64,000 nt of DNA. Source: Symbiodinium natans. Taxonomy: Eukaryota; Sar; Dinophyceae; Suessiales; Symbiodiniaceae. Both the position numbers and the translations under genes were made by a program. The notes under the pieces are model-generated. The model saw nothing but the letters and a program-made list of their open reading frames with translations. It was not told the DNA's origin and did no database searches. Shown in pieces: positions 11,905 through 22,505 of this stretch (positions are counted from its first letter, which is position 1; the number at the start of each line of letters is the position of its first letter). The stretch spans positions 208,031 to 272,030 of the forward strand of contig CAJNDS010002579.1 in assembly GCA_905221605.1 (NCBI GenBank), read 5' to 3'.

Positions 11905-11982
11905 ATATGTAATCACCATCACCACCACCACCATCATCATCATCATCGTCATCATCATCATCATCGTCATCATCATCATCAT
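11905..11982. repeat. (CAT/CAC)n trinucleotide microsatellite
   Basis: About 24 trinucleotides CAT/CAC/CGT, preceded by a TA tract (11877-11910). Poly-His, poly-Ile and poly-Met readings are artefacts. Confidence 0.95.
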
Positions 11983-12207
11983 ATTTATGTATATTGGGGA
12001 TGTCGATTGGCAAATGTTTTGGCTTCCAGCTTCTGACTGCTGCCGTTTGTTTTATTTCCCAAGCAACGAGCCTTCATTCTCTAATGTGAAGGTACTATCC
12101 GTAAACCCTCAACCCTAACCAGTTCCCTCAGGCCCCACAAAGCTTCCCATGAACCCTATCCGAACTTCACAGAGCAACAACAGCTCCTGAAACCCCTAAA
12201 CCCTAAA

Positions 12208-12326
12208 CTACCACGTGCTTAAGAACCCAAAGAGATAAGCCCCCCCCCCCCCCCCCCCCCCCCACGTTACCCTTGCACTTGCAAGGAAGAATCTTTGTTT
12301 GGGGGGATTCTTAAGCGAATACTAGT
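12208..12326. mobile_element. Family E inverted-repeat element, copy 1
   Basis: The left end 'actaccacgtgcttaagaac' pairs with the right end 'gattcttaagcgaatactag'. The core contains a 22-C homopolymer (about 12241-12262) and a complementary GGGGGG run, so the two arms would form a G/C-rich stem. Confidence 0.6.
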
Positions 12327-12530
12327 AAAGCCGAAACCCTAACCGAACTTCATATGGGGGGGGAACGAGGATGACGGGTGATCCTTGTTCTGGGGGACGA
12401 AGTGAGTGTGGTTCAGGCCCAATCTCTTCCTAAACTTAGGGTTTGGGGTTTAGGGTTTAGGGTTTAGGGTTTAGGGTTTGGGGCCTTAGAGCCCCAAAAA
12501 ACACCAAGTCACCCCACCTGAAATTCCCAG

Positions 12531-15256
12531 GAGTACGCCCAGATCGGGAGAGTTCTCTTTGGGGATCCCCGGCAGCACTTGGTGAGGGCTGCGGGCTGAG
12601 GGGCTTCCTTCGACTTAGGGTCTAGGGTTTAGGGTTTAGGGTTTAGGGTGTCTAAGTAGGAATCAAGGCTTAGGGTTTCCCTCTAAACACTAAAACCTCT
12701 CGCCCTTCGTTTCCTGGCTTTCGTGTTTAGGCTCGTGTTGAGTGCCTTTGGGTGAAATAGTCATGACTGAGGAGCCCCCCAAACCCTACAACCCCTTGTT
12801 CGACCCTAGGGTTCAGGAGGTTTGGGGTTCAGGGTTTAGGGTTTAGGGTTTAGGGTTTAGGGTTTAGGGTTTAGGGTTTAGGGTTTAGGGTTTAGGGTTT
12901 GGGGGTTAAGCTGTCTTGGCAAACATGCTGTTACGCCCGAACTAGATCCTGAAGTTTGTGGACCTGACTACATGAATCACCGGTGCCCCTACTACCCCCT
13001 TCTATACTACCCCCCTTGGTTCCCCGTTGAATAGGCTTAGTTAGGCTTAAATATCCTTAAATGGCCTTAATTATGGGGGCAGCCTAGGGGGGTAGCCCAT
13101 GACTACCAGACTAGAACGTCCAGGCGTGACACTCTCTGAGTAGTGAGGGTTTCGGACGTTGGGAAGTCCTAGCCCTAAACCTCAACCCTAGCCCCTAAAC
13201 CCTAAACCTTAAACCCTAAACCCTAAACCCCCCTTTAAAAAAGGAGCTTTGGTCCTTCGTGACCTTTTTGCCGCAGAGTGCCCTGGCCCTCGCAAAGAAT
13301 TGGGGCTTGTGTAGGGCTAGGATTCAGGGCTAGGGTTTAGGGTGTTTGGGTTTAGGGTTGTTGGGTTTTGGGTTTTTGGGTTCTTGGGTTCTTGGGTTCT
13401 TGGGTTTAGGGTTTTTGGGTTTAGGCTTTTTGGGTTTAGGCTTTTTGGGTTTAGGCTTTTTGGGTTTAGGCTTTTTGGGTTTGGGCTTTTTGGGTTTAGG
13501 CTTTTTGGGTTAGTTCGGGATGCTTAGGGTTGAATGGGTTCTGGTTTCAGGGCTTAAGGCTGGGGGTGGGGGGGGGGGGGGGGGCGTGTGGGTTTTAAGG
13601 GTTGAAGGTGTCATAGGTCGCGCGGTTTGGGGTGTTTTGGGGTGTTGAAAGGTTCAGGGTTCAGGCTATCAGGGTTCAGTAGTTCAGGGTTTGGGGTTTG
13701 ACTAGTCCTGAGGGTTTGCCAGAAGAATGTTTAGGAACATTTCAGAGAGGGTTTCCATGGCGGCCAACCTAGTCAGAATTCTGAGTCCGGCTATTTGGGG
13801 TTCAGGGGTTTAGGGTGTTTCCGGTTAAGGGGTTCAGGGTTTAGAGGTTAGGGTGTTTAGGGTTTAGGCTGTTTGGGGTTCTGGCTTGAGGGGTATTTAT
13901 ACAGGACTTAGGTTCCCCCAGGAAAAACACGGCAACAGCGCCAAAAACACTAAAGCCACCCATGAAACCTTTTCCGACACCTCAAGAACTTACCCGATTT
14001 CAAATCTAAGCTCCCAACCGTTGGGTGCAGGGTTCCTGGTTCTGGGTTCTTAGGGCTTGAGGATATAGGGCACCATAGACCCTGAACCCTAAACGTTGTA
14101 CCCTAAACCCTAAACCCTAAACCCTAAACCCTAAACCCTAAACCCTAAACACCCCTAAACCCTAAACCATAGACCCGGAACCCTAAACGTTGAACCCCCT
14201 CCACACTTCTTGCCGTCGATCGCTGAGGCTCGTCGACCCCCGAGCTCGAATTGCGAGCAGATCAGGCAGGGTTTGGGGTTTGGGGTTTGGGGTTTAGGGT
14301 TTAGGGTTCAGGGTTAGGGTTTAGGGTTAGGGTTTAGGGTTTGAGTTTAGGGTTCAGGGTTTAGGGATCAAGGGAGTCAAACTTGGAGCCCTAAGGAAGG
14401 GCTGGAGTTTAGGGTTTATGGGGTTTAGGGGTTTGGGGCTACGTAGGGTTTAGGGTTTAGGGTTTAGGGTTGGGTTTAGAGTCAGTTTAGAGGTTAGGGG
14501 TTTAGGGTTTAGGGCTAGGGCTTAGGGTCTAGGTCTCAGGTCTTGGGTCTTAGGGAGCTTTGTGGGGGGGGGTGTCTAGGAGTAGCAAGCTGAGGCTTGT
14601 TTTTAAGAGCCTTTAGGAAGTCGGGCGAATTTTAAGCTCCCCCGCCCCCTAAGGCCCCCAACCCCCCCTTAAACCCTTAAACCCTAGACCCTACAAACCT
14701 TAAACTCCCTACACTCCCTGAACCCTAAGCTCCTTAAGTTCCCTAAACTCCCTAAACTCTCCAAACTCCCTAAACCCCCTAAACCCCCTAAACCCAAAGC
14801 CCGAGCCACAATCCAGGCCTCAAACCCTAAACCCTATAAGCTCCTTAACCCCGAAACTCTCCAAATCCTAGACGACCCCAGAGGCCCAGAAGCGCTCCCT
14901 AAACCCTAAACTCCCTAAACTCCCTAAACTCCCTGAACTCCCTAAACTCCCTAAACTCCCTAAACTCCCTAAACCCTGAACTCCCCAAACCCCAAAACCC
15001 TAACCCTAAACTCCCTAAACCCCAAACTCCCTAAACTCCCTAAACCCTCCTAAACTCCCTGAGCACCCCAAACCCTAAAACCTTAACCCTAAACTCCCCA
15101 AACCCAAACTCCCTAAACTCCCTAAACCCTCCTAACTCCCCTTAGCCCCGTAGGCCCAGAAGCTCCTCGGTACCGCGCCGCCCTTCGCGCACCGACTGCG
15201 GGCCGCGAAAGCCACCGAGGAGGGCGGGGGTTCCATAGGGGCTTTTTGCAGGCCTT
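12531..15256 (+). CDS. Scattered exons of an unresolved gene
   Basis: Two exons are well supported. 12531-12581 lies between a CCCAG acceptor and a GTGAGG donor and reads EYAQIGRVLFGDPRQHL. 15160-15256 lies between CCCAG and GTAGGG and starts KLLGTAPPFAHRLRAAK. Weaker ones are near 13277 (SALALAKNWGL) and 14231 (ARRPPSSNCEQIR). I recognise no family. They may continue the locus at 7351-10497 or form a separate gene; neither a start nor a stop was assigned. Confidence 0.35.
12832..12901. repeat. TTTAGGG telomere-like array
   Basis: Ten near-perfect TTTAGGG copies in tandem. Confidence 0.95.
12987..13098. mobile_element. Family F inverted-repeat element, copy 1
   Basis: CCCCTACTACCCCCTTCTATA at the left pairs with 'cctaggggggtagcc' at the right; the core 'taggcttagttaggcttaaat..ccttaattatgggggc' matches the copy at 38950. 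Confidence 0.65.
13345..13515. repeat. 15-bp tandem repeat (TTTTTGGGTTTAGGC)
   Basis: About seven units of TTTTTGGGTTTAGGC follow a TTCTTGGG ladder. It is a longer-period derivative of the telomere heptamer; the Gly-Phe-Arg-Leu-Phe reading is an artefact. Confidence 0.9.
14690..15135. repeat. 9-bp derivative array (CTCCCTAAA)
   Basis: Many CTCCCTAAA and CCCCCTAAA units in a degenerate tract. A similar CCCCCTAAA array lies at 51360-51880. Both replace the plain heptamer locally. Confidence 0.85.
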
Positions 15257-15471
15257 GTAGGGTTTTAAGGGGTTTTAGGGGGTTTAGGGTTTAGGGTTTA
15301 GGGTGTAGGGTTTAGGGTTTAGGGTTTAGGGTTTTGGGGGCCTTAGGGAAAAGGGTTCAGGCCCTTAGGGTTTAGGGGTTGCTGTGAAGCTTGGGATGCC
15401 GAGTAGCTTCGAAAGCTTCGTAGCATACGAAAGGCTTTGATGAGTCCATTTGGCTCCACCCCTAAACCCAA

Positions 15472-15567
15472 ACCCTAAACCCTAAACCCTAAACCCTAAA
15501 CCCTAAACCCTAAACCCTAAACCCTAAACCCTAAACCCTAAACCCTAAACCCTAAACCCTAAACCCT
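15472..15567. repeat. CCCTAAA telomere-like array
   Basis: About fourteen tandem CCCTAAA copies. Confidence 0.95.
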
Positions 15568-15770
15568 GATTGAAGGGATTGAGATTGTCTGTGGCGGCCT
15601 TGGGGAACGGCTTGCTGCTTGAGTTGCGCGGTCTACGGATATTGGTTTGAGGAACGGTTCATGGTTGGAAACCTTAAACCCTAAAGCCTGAACCCTAAAC
15701 CCTAAACCCTAAACCCTAAGCCCCAACCCCCAAAACCTACACCCCCTAAGACTCCTAAACCCTACAAGGC

Positions 15771-16165
15771 CTACTTGGAGGTTCATGGTAGGGTTTGGGG
15801 TGTAGGGTGTCGTACTAGATCCGGGGCCCAAAATAGAATGGGACTCGACTTTGGGAAAACTACTCACATTCAAATTTGTCGTACATGCAAGGCCATACCC
15901 CTCATGAGTATAAACCTTAAAGCCCCTAAACCTTCTTGGTGGCCCATGAACCATGTTCTAACAAAGTACCACTTTTTAGGCTGCGCTGGTTTATCAGGGA
16001 ATCTTGAACCAATCAAACGTGCGAAAGGGTCGCGCTGGGCGACAAAGCCTTACTTGGAGGTTCATGGTACTTATTAACCAACTAGAACTGTACTTATAAC
16101 AGACTTATAAGCCCCTTAAGTGCCCCAATATGGTTATGAGTACAGTTAAAAGTACAGTTATAGCA
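15771..16165. mobile_element. Family C ends: two direct copies plus a solo left half
   Basis: The terminal sequence TACTTGGAGGTTCATGGTA appears twice in direct orientation (about 15772 and 16051). The second copy continues into the family C interior ('cttataagccccttaagtgcc', 'aatatggttat') but lacks the inverted right terminus. The ORF-like stretch between them (about 100 codons) has no recognisable domain and is probably not a gene. Confidence 0.55.
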
Positions 16166-16586
16166 CCCTAAATTCTGCAAGCGCTCAACCCATCTTGGGC
16201 TCTCTATCCCAGCTTCTCAAGCCGTAAACCCCCTAAACCCCTAAACCCCCTAAATCCTAAACCCTAAACCCTAAACCCTAAACTGGCCCTAAACTCTAAA
16301 CCCTAAACCCTAAACCCTAAACCCTAAACCCTAGACCCTAGACCCTGAACCCTGAACCCTGAACCCTAAACCCTAAACCCTAAACCCTAAACCCTAAACC
16401 CTAAACCCCCAAAACCCCCAAAACCCCCCTAAATCCTGAACCCCAAACCCCAAACCCTTCACCATGCGTCGCAGGAGCAGAGCGAAAGCAGCGAGCAGGC
16501 GAAAGTTCTTAGAGTTGAGGGGTTCAGGTATAATGTTTTCAGGGTTTAGGGTATAGGGTTTAGGATTTAGGGCTTGTGTTTAGCGT

Positions 16587-16722
16587 TTGGGGTTTGGGGT
16601 TTGGGGTTTGGGGTTTGGGGTTGGGGTTTGGGGTTTGGGGTTTGGGGTTTGGGGTTTGGGGTTTGGGGTTTGGAGTGTGGGGTTTGGGGTTGGGGGTTGG
16701 GGGTTTGGGGTTTGGGGTTTGC
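16587..16722. repeat. TTTGGGG variant array before a start codon
   Basis: Near-uniform TTTGGGG repeats end at the ATG of the next gene (16723). The 5' flank of that gene therefore consists of telomere-variant repeat. Confidence 0.9.
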
Positions 16723-18226
16723 ATGAAGCTTTGTGTCTTTTTTCTTGCCTTGTGGGCTGCAGAAGTCAGGGTTTAGGGTACAACCCTGCAAACCCTAAAC
16801 CCTGAAGGCCCAGAATCCCCAGAATTAAGCCGCCTCCTGCCTAAAACCTGGATTCAGGGGTTCGCGTTCAGGGCAAGGGCACGTGGCGCGGAGCACTTGA
16901 GCCCTCAACCTCGGCTCAGGGTTTTTGAAAATAGGGTTTAGGGTTTTGGGTTTTGGGGTTTTGAGTATTGGGTTTAGGGTTTAGGGTTTAGGGTTTAGGG
17001 TTTAGGGTTTAGGGTTTAGGGTTTAGGGTTTAGGGTTTAATTAGGGTAAGCTCTTAGGCCCTAAAGTCCTGAACCCGACCCTTCGTCGCAAGATGACACA
17101 GATGCCGGCGAGGCGTGGCATCGGCTCAGCTCAGGTCAGCCTAAACCCTAAACCCTAAACCCTAAACCCTAAACCCTAAACCCTAAACCCTGAACCCTGA
17201 ACCCTGACTCCTGTTCTCCCAAAAAAAGAGGAACTAGGGCTACGACTCCATGGCCCGCACTGGCTTGAGCCGTGCACTCTCTGCCGCAGCCAGCCTGCCG
17301 CACGTTCGCCATGCTCCAAGTCATGACTTCTCGGGAGTTTACCCTAAACCCTAAACCCTAAACCCTAAAACCCTAAACCCTAAACCCCAAACCCTTTTCA
17401 CTCAGGCGCCTTGTGTGAGCATGGTCTTAGCGCCCCGATGTGAACCCTGAACTTAAAGCCCTTCAAAGCGAGCATCCTAGAGCCATAGCCTAGGGAACAC
17501 AGTGTTTTTGGGTTTGGGGCGTAGGGTTGAGGGTTTAGGGTTGCAACCCTGAAGTTAGGACACCCTGGCAACCATGTGGTCGTGAGAGGGGGTCCGCTTT
17601 TGTGTTGAGGGGCGGGAACCGACTTCCCTTAAGCCCCAAACACTAAGCCCAAGCCACGCACACACACCACTCCACTAGCTACATATGCCCTAAACACGAA
17701 AGCCCTAAGCCCTAAGCCCTAAGCCCTAAATCCCAAACCCTAAACCCTAAATCCCAAGCCCCAACCTCCAAACCCTAAACCCTCAGCCCCAACCCCCCCC
17801 CCCCCCAACCTCGCAGATACAGGTTGTCACAAGCGCACCAAGCCTGCCATTGTCGGCAACCCCGACACTGGCGCCGCAGAAGCGACTGGGATCCGGTTTA
17901 TGGTTTTGGGTTTTGGGTTCAGGGTTTTAGGGTTTAGGGGTTTTGGCTTAGGGTTTAGGGTTTAGGGCCTGGGGTTTAGGGTTTTAGGGTTAGGGTTTAG
18001 GTCTAGGGTTTAGGTCCCTAATTTTCCAGCCCCCACCTTGAAGCTTAAACAAGGATCCCTGCCAAAAAGAGCAGGCAATCTGGTACCAATAGCTGTGAAG
18101 AATCTTGCCTGGAAACCTCTTCGCCTCCGGTTTAGTAGTAGGTACCCCGACTTAGTAGGTATAACCCTCACTAGGACACGCATCTATTTCCTTGTGTAGG
18201 ATGGCTCTCTCTCCCTCTCTCTCTCG

Positions 18227-18278
<52 letters not shown>

Positions 18279-19996
18279 AAATCCTGAACTCAAACCCTAA
18301 ATCCAATGAGCACAATTATCCCAATTATTCCACTAAACCAAGTTTCCCAAGTAACCCACCCAACTAACCCAACTAACCCCGAACACAAGGTACTGTGGGC
18401 TTTTTCCTAAACCCTAAACCCTAAACCCTAAACCCTAAACCCTAGGCCCTAAATTTCCTGTCTCAACCGGGTGAAGCGGGGAGACCAAGGGTGGATCCCT
18501 CTCAAGACTTTTCAGCCTCCAAAGTTTCAATCCCACAGCCCTACTGAGGGTTAGGGTTTAGGGTTTAGGGTTTAGGGTTTAGGGTTTAGGGTTTAGGGTT
18601 TAGGGTTTAGGGTTTAGGGTTTAGGGGTTAGGGTTTAGGGTTTAGGGTTTAGGGTTTAGGGTTTAGGGTTTAGGGTTTAGGGTTTGGGGAATCTTTTCCC
18701 CAGACCCAAGGGTACAGCCTTAGGGGTCCAAGGTAGAGTCCGTTGACCGAGCCCCCAGGGTCCGTGCACCTTATTATGATTTAGAGTTTAGGGTTTAGGG
18801 TTTAGGGTTTAGGGTTTAGGGTTTAGGGTTTAGGGTTTAGGGTTGCCCCACAGCCCCTAAAGTACTGTATATGAAGCACTCTAAGGCTTTAAGGCCCAAG
18901 TATTTCACATGTAGGTACATGGATCCTAAGCCCTAAGCCCTAAAGCCTAAATCCTAAATCCTAAACCCTAAACCCTAAACCCTAAACCCTAAAACCCTAA
19001 ACCCTAAACCCTAAACCCTAAACCCTAGACCCCAACCCCATCAACCCTTAGGGTAGCCCATACACCCTAAAGCCTGAACTCCATCAACCTCAGGATGGAG
19101 GATTCCGTGGACTTGCAGTTCATGGCCGAAGCTTGTCCGCAATCCCTGCACCCTTAGCCCTACTGGGCTAAACCCTAAGCCCCAAAGCCCAAAGCCCACA
19201 CCCCATGCCCCATACCCTATACCCTAAACCGAAACCCTAAGGCTTTGTGGGGGGGGGGGGAGGAGGGGGTGGAGGGGGAGGTTTCAGGTTTCAGACTCTA
19301 GGCCAGCAACCTTAACACTTACAAGGGGCAAAAGCCGAGTCAGTTCGGTGTTTCGGGTTTCGGCTGTCAAGGGATTCAGACTCGCAAAGGTTGTACCTCT
19401 ATAGGTTCCCCCATTAATCTACTCCCTGTATGGCCCTTATACTACCTTAAGGTGCAACCCCTCGAGGGTTTCGGGTTTTGGGTTTGGGGTTTAAGTAGGG
19501 TTTAGGGTTGATGAGTTGAGCAATAATACTCAATAAGTGGATTGTAGTAACTATGAGAGCCGAAGTGATTACTGCACTGCCCTTTGCATTTCTATACTAT
19601 GCGGTTATATGAGTGTAAATGCTTTACTGCATTTTTCTATACCATACCATGCTATGCCGTGATCCTGTCACAGTTTTCATCTCTGCTCAGCAACTGAAGC
19701 TGCAACTTCTCGTGGAGTACTAATGGGTCTCTTTGGCGTACCCCTGGATGACAAGCTAGGAGCAACGCATAAAAGGCCCTTAAGAACAGGGCACGTTTCT
19801 GGGCACGTTCCCTCCTCTATGCCCTGAATCCTCAGAAGCCCCTTATGAAGCCTTAGACCCTAAGCCCTGAGCCCTAAACCCTTCTAAGCCCACCTAAACC
19901 CTAAACCCTGAACCCTGAGCCCTAAACCCTAAACCCTAACGCCCCAAGGAGATCTACCAGATGTACTTCTGCCCGATGACCCAAGAAGCGTTCTGA
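16723..19996 (+). CDS. Putative secreted protein, ten exons, 180 aa
   Basis: Exon 1 (16723-16770) encodes MKLCVFFLALWAAEVR, a classic hydrophobic signal peptide, followed by a GTTTAG donor. Further exons: 17093-17134, 17238-17336 (GYDSMARTGLSRALSAAASL), 17406-17439, 17823-17889 (CHKRTKPAIVGNPDTGAAEA), 18054-18129, 18490-18549, 19094-19138, 19691-19714 and 19949-19996, ending EIYQMYFCPMTQEAF then TGA. The lengths sum to 543 nt and every junction keeps phase. Two junctions use GA donors with a direct repeat across the intron (GATCC at 17890/18054; GAG at 19715/19949). I know no family for it. The exon at 19094 is open in a second frame (MEDSVDLQFMAEA), so that part is the weakest. Confidence 0.45.
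18211..18275. repeat. (TC)n microsatellite
   Basis: TC dinucleotides with a few interruptions, inside a predicted intron. A shorter TC run lies at 4399-4422. Confidence 0.95.
18549..18687. repeat. TTTAGGG telomere-like array
   Basis: About nineteen copies starting directly at the predicted donor (18550). Confidence 0.95.
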
Positions 19997-20103
19997 GGCA
20001 CAAGCGGCTCTCGGGTTAATTGGGAGCGTTTCAGGTCTAAGGGGTTTGGGCCTAAATCCTAAACCCAAAACCCTACACCCTAAACCCAGGGGTTTGTATG
20101 GTA

Positions 20104-20300
20104 TATAGGGCTTTTTAGGGTTTACAAGGGTTTGTAGGGTTTGTAGGGTTTAGAGGGTTTATAGGTTATTTTTAGGGTTTTTAGGGTTTATAGGGTTTGC
20201 AGGGCTTATAGGGTTTATGGGGTTTTAGGGTTTTTAGGGTTTATAGGGTTTTAAGGTTTATAGGGGTTATAGGGTTTGCAGGGTTTATACGGTTTAAGGT
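20104..20300. repeat. GTTTATAGGG / GTTTGTAGGG variant tract
   Basis: Degenerate 9-10-bp units of the telomere motif with inserted TA or TG; the complement of the type at 7895-8235. Confidence 0.85.
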
Positions 20301-21620
20301 TTCGGGCTCGGGGCCAATGGGGGAGGTTGGGCATCTGTCGTGCATTTAGCTAGGGAGCCTGGTTATGTACCAGTCATAGGGTAGTTACATGGTCCTTTAA
20401 TATAGTCCCTTAAAAGGGGACCCCGTATGAACCCATTGTATCCCCTATACAAATTAAGGGCCCATACATCAGAACCCTTTAAAGGAGGCAAGGGGCCACA
20501 TTAGGGGCCCCTGTGACTACCCTGAGAAGTACGAACCAAAGGTACACCCTAAACCCTAAACCTTAAACCCTAAACCCTAAACCCTAAACCCTAAACCCTA
20601 AACCCTTTTCCAGAACTTTTGGTTTGAGGGTTTCGGGGTTTTCGGTTTGGGGCTTGGGTTGCTTGAGGCTTACACCCCGTCAAAGAAACAAAGGGCTCCC
20701 TGTCAGAAGCTTTTTCTAGCTCCCCTAAACCCTAAACCCTAAACCCTAAACCCTAAACCCTAAATAGGGATTAAAGTACCCCAATTGTGGTCCGTATTGT
20801 CTGGACATCCCAAGGTTTCACCAAAATGCCTTCTATTGCCAGCAGAAGCCCTGAACCTCAACAGCAACCTAAGCGGCATCGGACCCCGAACCCTAAACCC
20901 TAAACCCTAAACCCTAAACCCTAAACCCTAAACCCTAAACCCTAAACCCTCAAGACGAAATAAATAGAAATTGTATGTGTTTTCATTTTGAATTTCCAAG
21001 TTACTTGTCTGAACAGCTGACAAGCTGAGTTTAAGTAAATTAGTCAAGTCACTGCAAGTCACTTCAATTCAAAACCCCCGCAAACCCCCAGGCACCCCCA
21101 GATCCCTCCCAGATCTCCAACAGCTGACAAGCCGAGTTTAAGTAAATTAATGCAAATCGCTTTCGGCAAGCCGAAGATTCAGTTCTCTTCAATTCACTCA
21201 AACCCCACAAAAGCCAGGAGGCCCCGGGAGGCCCCCAAATAGGCACCGAGAGGCCCAAAAATCCCCCCACCCCCCCCGCGTCGACCCCTAAAACCTAATT
21301 TCTTTCTAAAAACAAATGTTTTGCTCAAAGCGTTTCGCTCAAAACTTTCGCTCAAAACTTATTGGCGACCCAAGCCCTATACAATTTCTATAACCCCTAA
21401 ACCGAAACCCTAAGCCCTAAACCCTAGACCCTAGACCCTAGACCCCGAACTGACCACCTTGTGCTGCTTGTTAGGGCCCCTATACTGTTCCCACCTCCAC
21501 TAGCCCCCCCAACCAGAAAAACATTTTGGGGTTGGTTTAGGCCTTATCTGTTTTTTTTTTTTTGTGGGGGGGGGGGGGGGGGAAGGGGGGCCCGAACATG
21601 TGGGCACAAGACCTGCTAGT

Positions 21621-21720
21621 CTTGGTAGCCCAGTGGTACTTTTTGGCCTTTTTCTCCCATCTGAAGTAACCAACCCCGAAAAGGGTACCCTGATGATGAT
21701 ATGCTTACTGGGCTACCAAG
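21621..21720. mobile_element. Family A inverted-repeat element, copy 5
   Basis: CTTGGTAGCCCAGTGGTAC at the left, CTTACTGGGCTACCAAG at the right. Preceded by GT and ending in AG, it could be a GT-AG intron. Confidence 0.75.
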
Positions 21721-22339
21721 TACTCTCATCCCTACAAAAGTGTACGAACCGAACCCTAAACCCTAAAGCCTTTGCCTCAAACTCTGACAAGTCGGACCCA
21801 ACCTCTTACAGCTCGAAAACTCCGCCGCGGTTTAGGGTCTAGGGTTTAGGGATTAGGGTTTAGGGCCTAGGGTTGTATCAGACAAACACTGCCCGGGCAG
21901 GTTTTTCAAGAGCTGCGGCCACATTCTCACAGCCATCGTCGGCCCCTATTTCCGTTTTTAAAGGGTTGGGGTTTGTTGGTCCTCCACCCTGAATCTCAAT
22001 TAAACCCTAAGCCCGAAACCCTAAACCCTGAATCTTAAAATCCCCTTAACACCAAAAAGGGTACCCTTTTCATTCCTGGATTTCTCCTGGGTCTGGCAGA
22101 TGTATCAACCCTGCGACTTGTTGGTCCGCAACCCTGAATCTTAATTAAACCCTAAACCCTAAACCCTGAATCTTAAACCCTAGACCTTATCAACCCAAAC
22201 TCTTGTACTTGTTCTTTCACCCACTTTGAACCACACCACATTCTACAATGTGCTCAAGAATCGCCCCCCCCCCCCCCCCCCCAACAAACAAAAAAGGAAA
22301 ACTGCAAGATAAAATTACCCTAGGGAAGGTTTCCTTTGT

Positions 22340-22505
22340 TTCGGGTGGGGGGACGGGGAGGACAGGGGGAGGGGGGGGGAAGGGTGGAGAGGGGAAGGGG
22401 GGGGGCAGGGGGGAGGGGAGGGGGGGGGGAGGGGGGGGAGGGGGGGAGGGGGGGGAGGGGGGGGGGAGGGGGGGGAGGGGGGGAGGGGGAGGGGGGGGAG
22501 GGGAG
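22340..22505. repeat. G-rich purine tract (GGGGGA)n
   Basis: About 165 bp of almost pure G with single A/C interruptions on the + strand, likely to form G-quadruplexes. Poly-Pro and poly-Gly ORFs here are artefacts. Confidence 0.95.

Larger units (their letters stand above)
10498..12530. other. Intron-like stretch with repeats and little coding signal
   Basis: Contains CCCTAAA/CCCCAAA arrays (10926-11125), a TTTGGGG/TTGAGGG/TTGTAGGG ladder (11213-11330), one palindrome-ended element (11533-11657), a CAT microsatellite and a family E element. A possible exon at about 11130-11200 is open on both strands: plus, from the CAG acceptor at 11132, TFRSARSCTSSGWIS; minus, DRCVEIHPEEVQLRALRN. I cannot decide its strand. 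Confidence 0.5.

Noticed and set aside
15775-16077. 100-codon plus ORF
   Set aside because: Bounded by two direct copies of the family C terminus and containing repeat-like sequence; no domain and no fitting splice sites.
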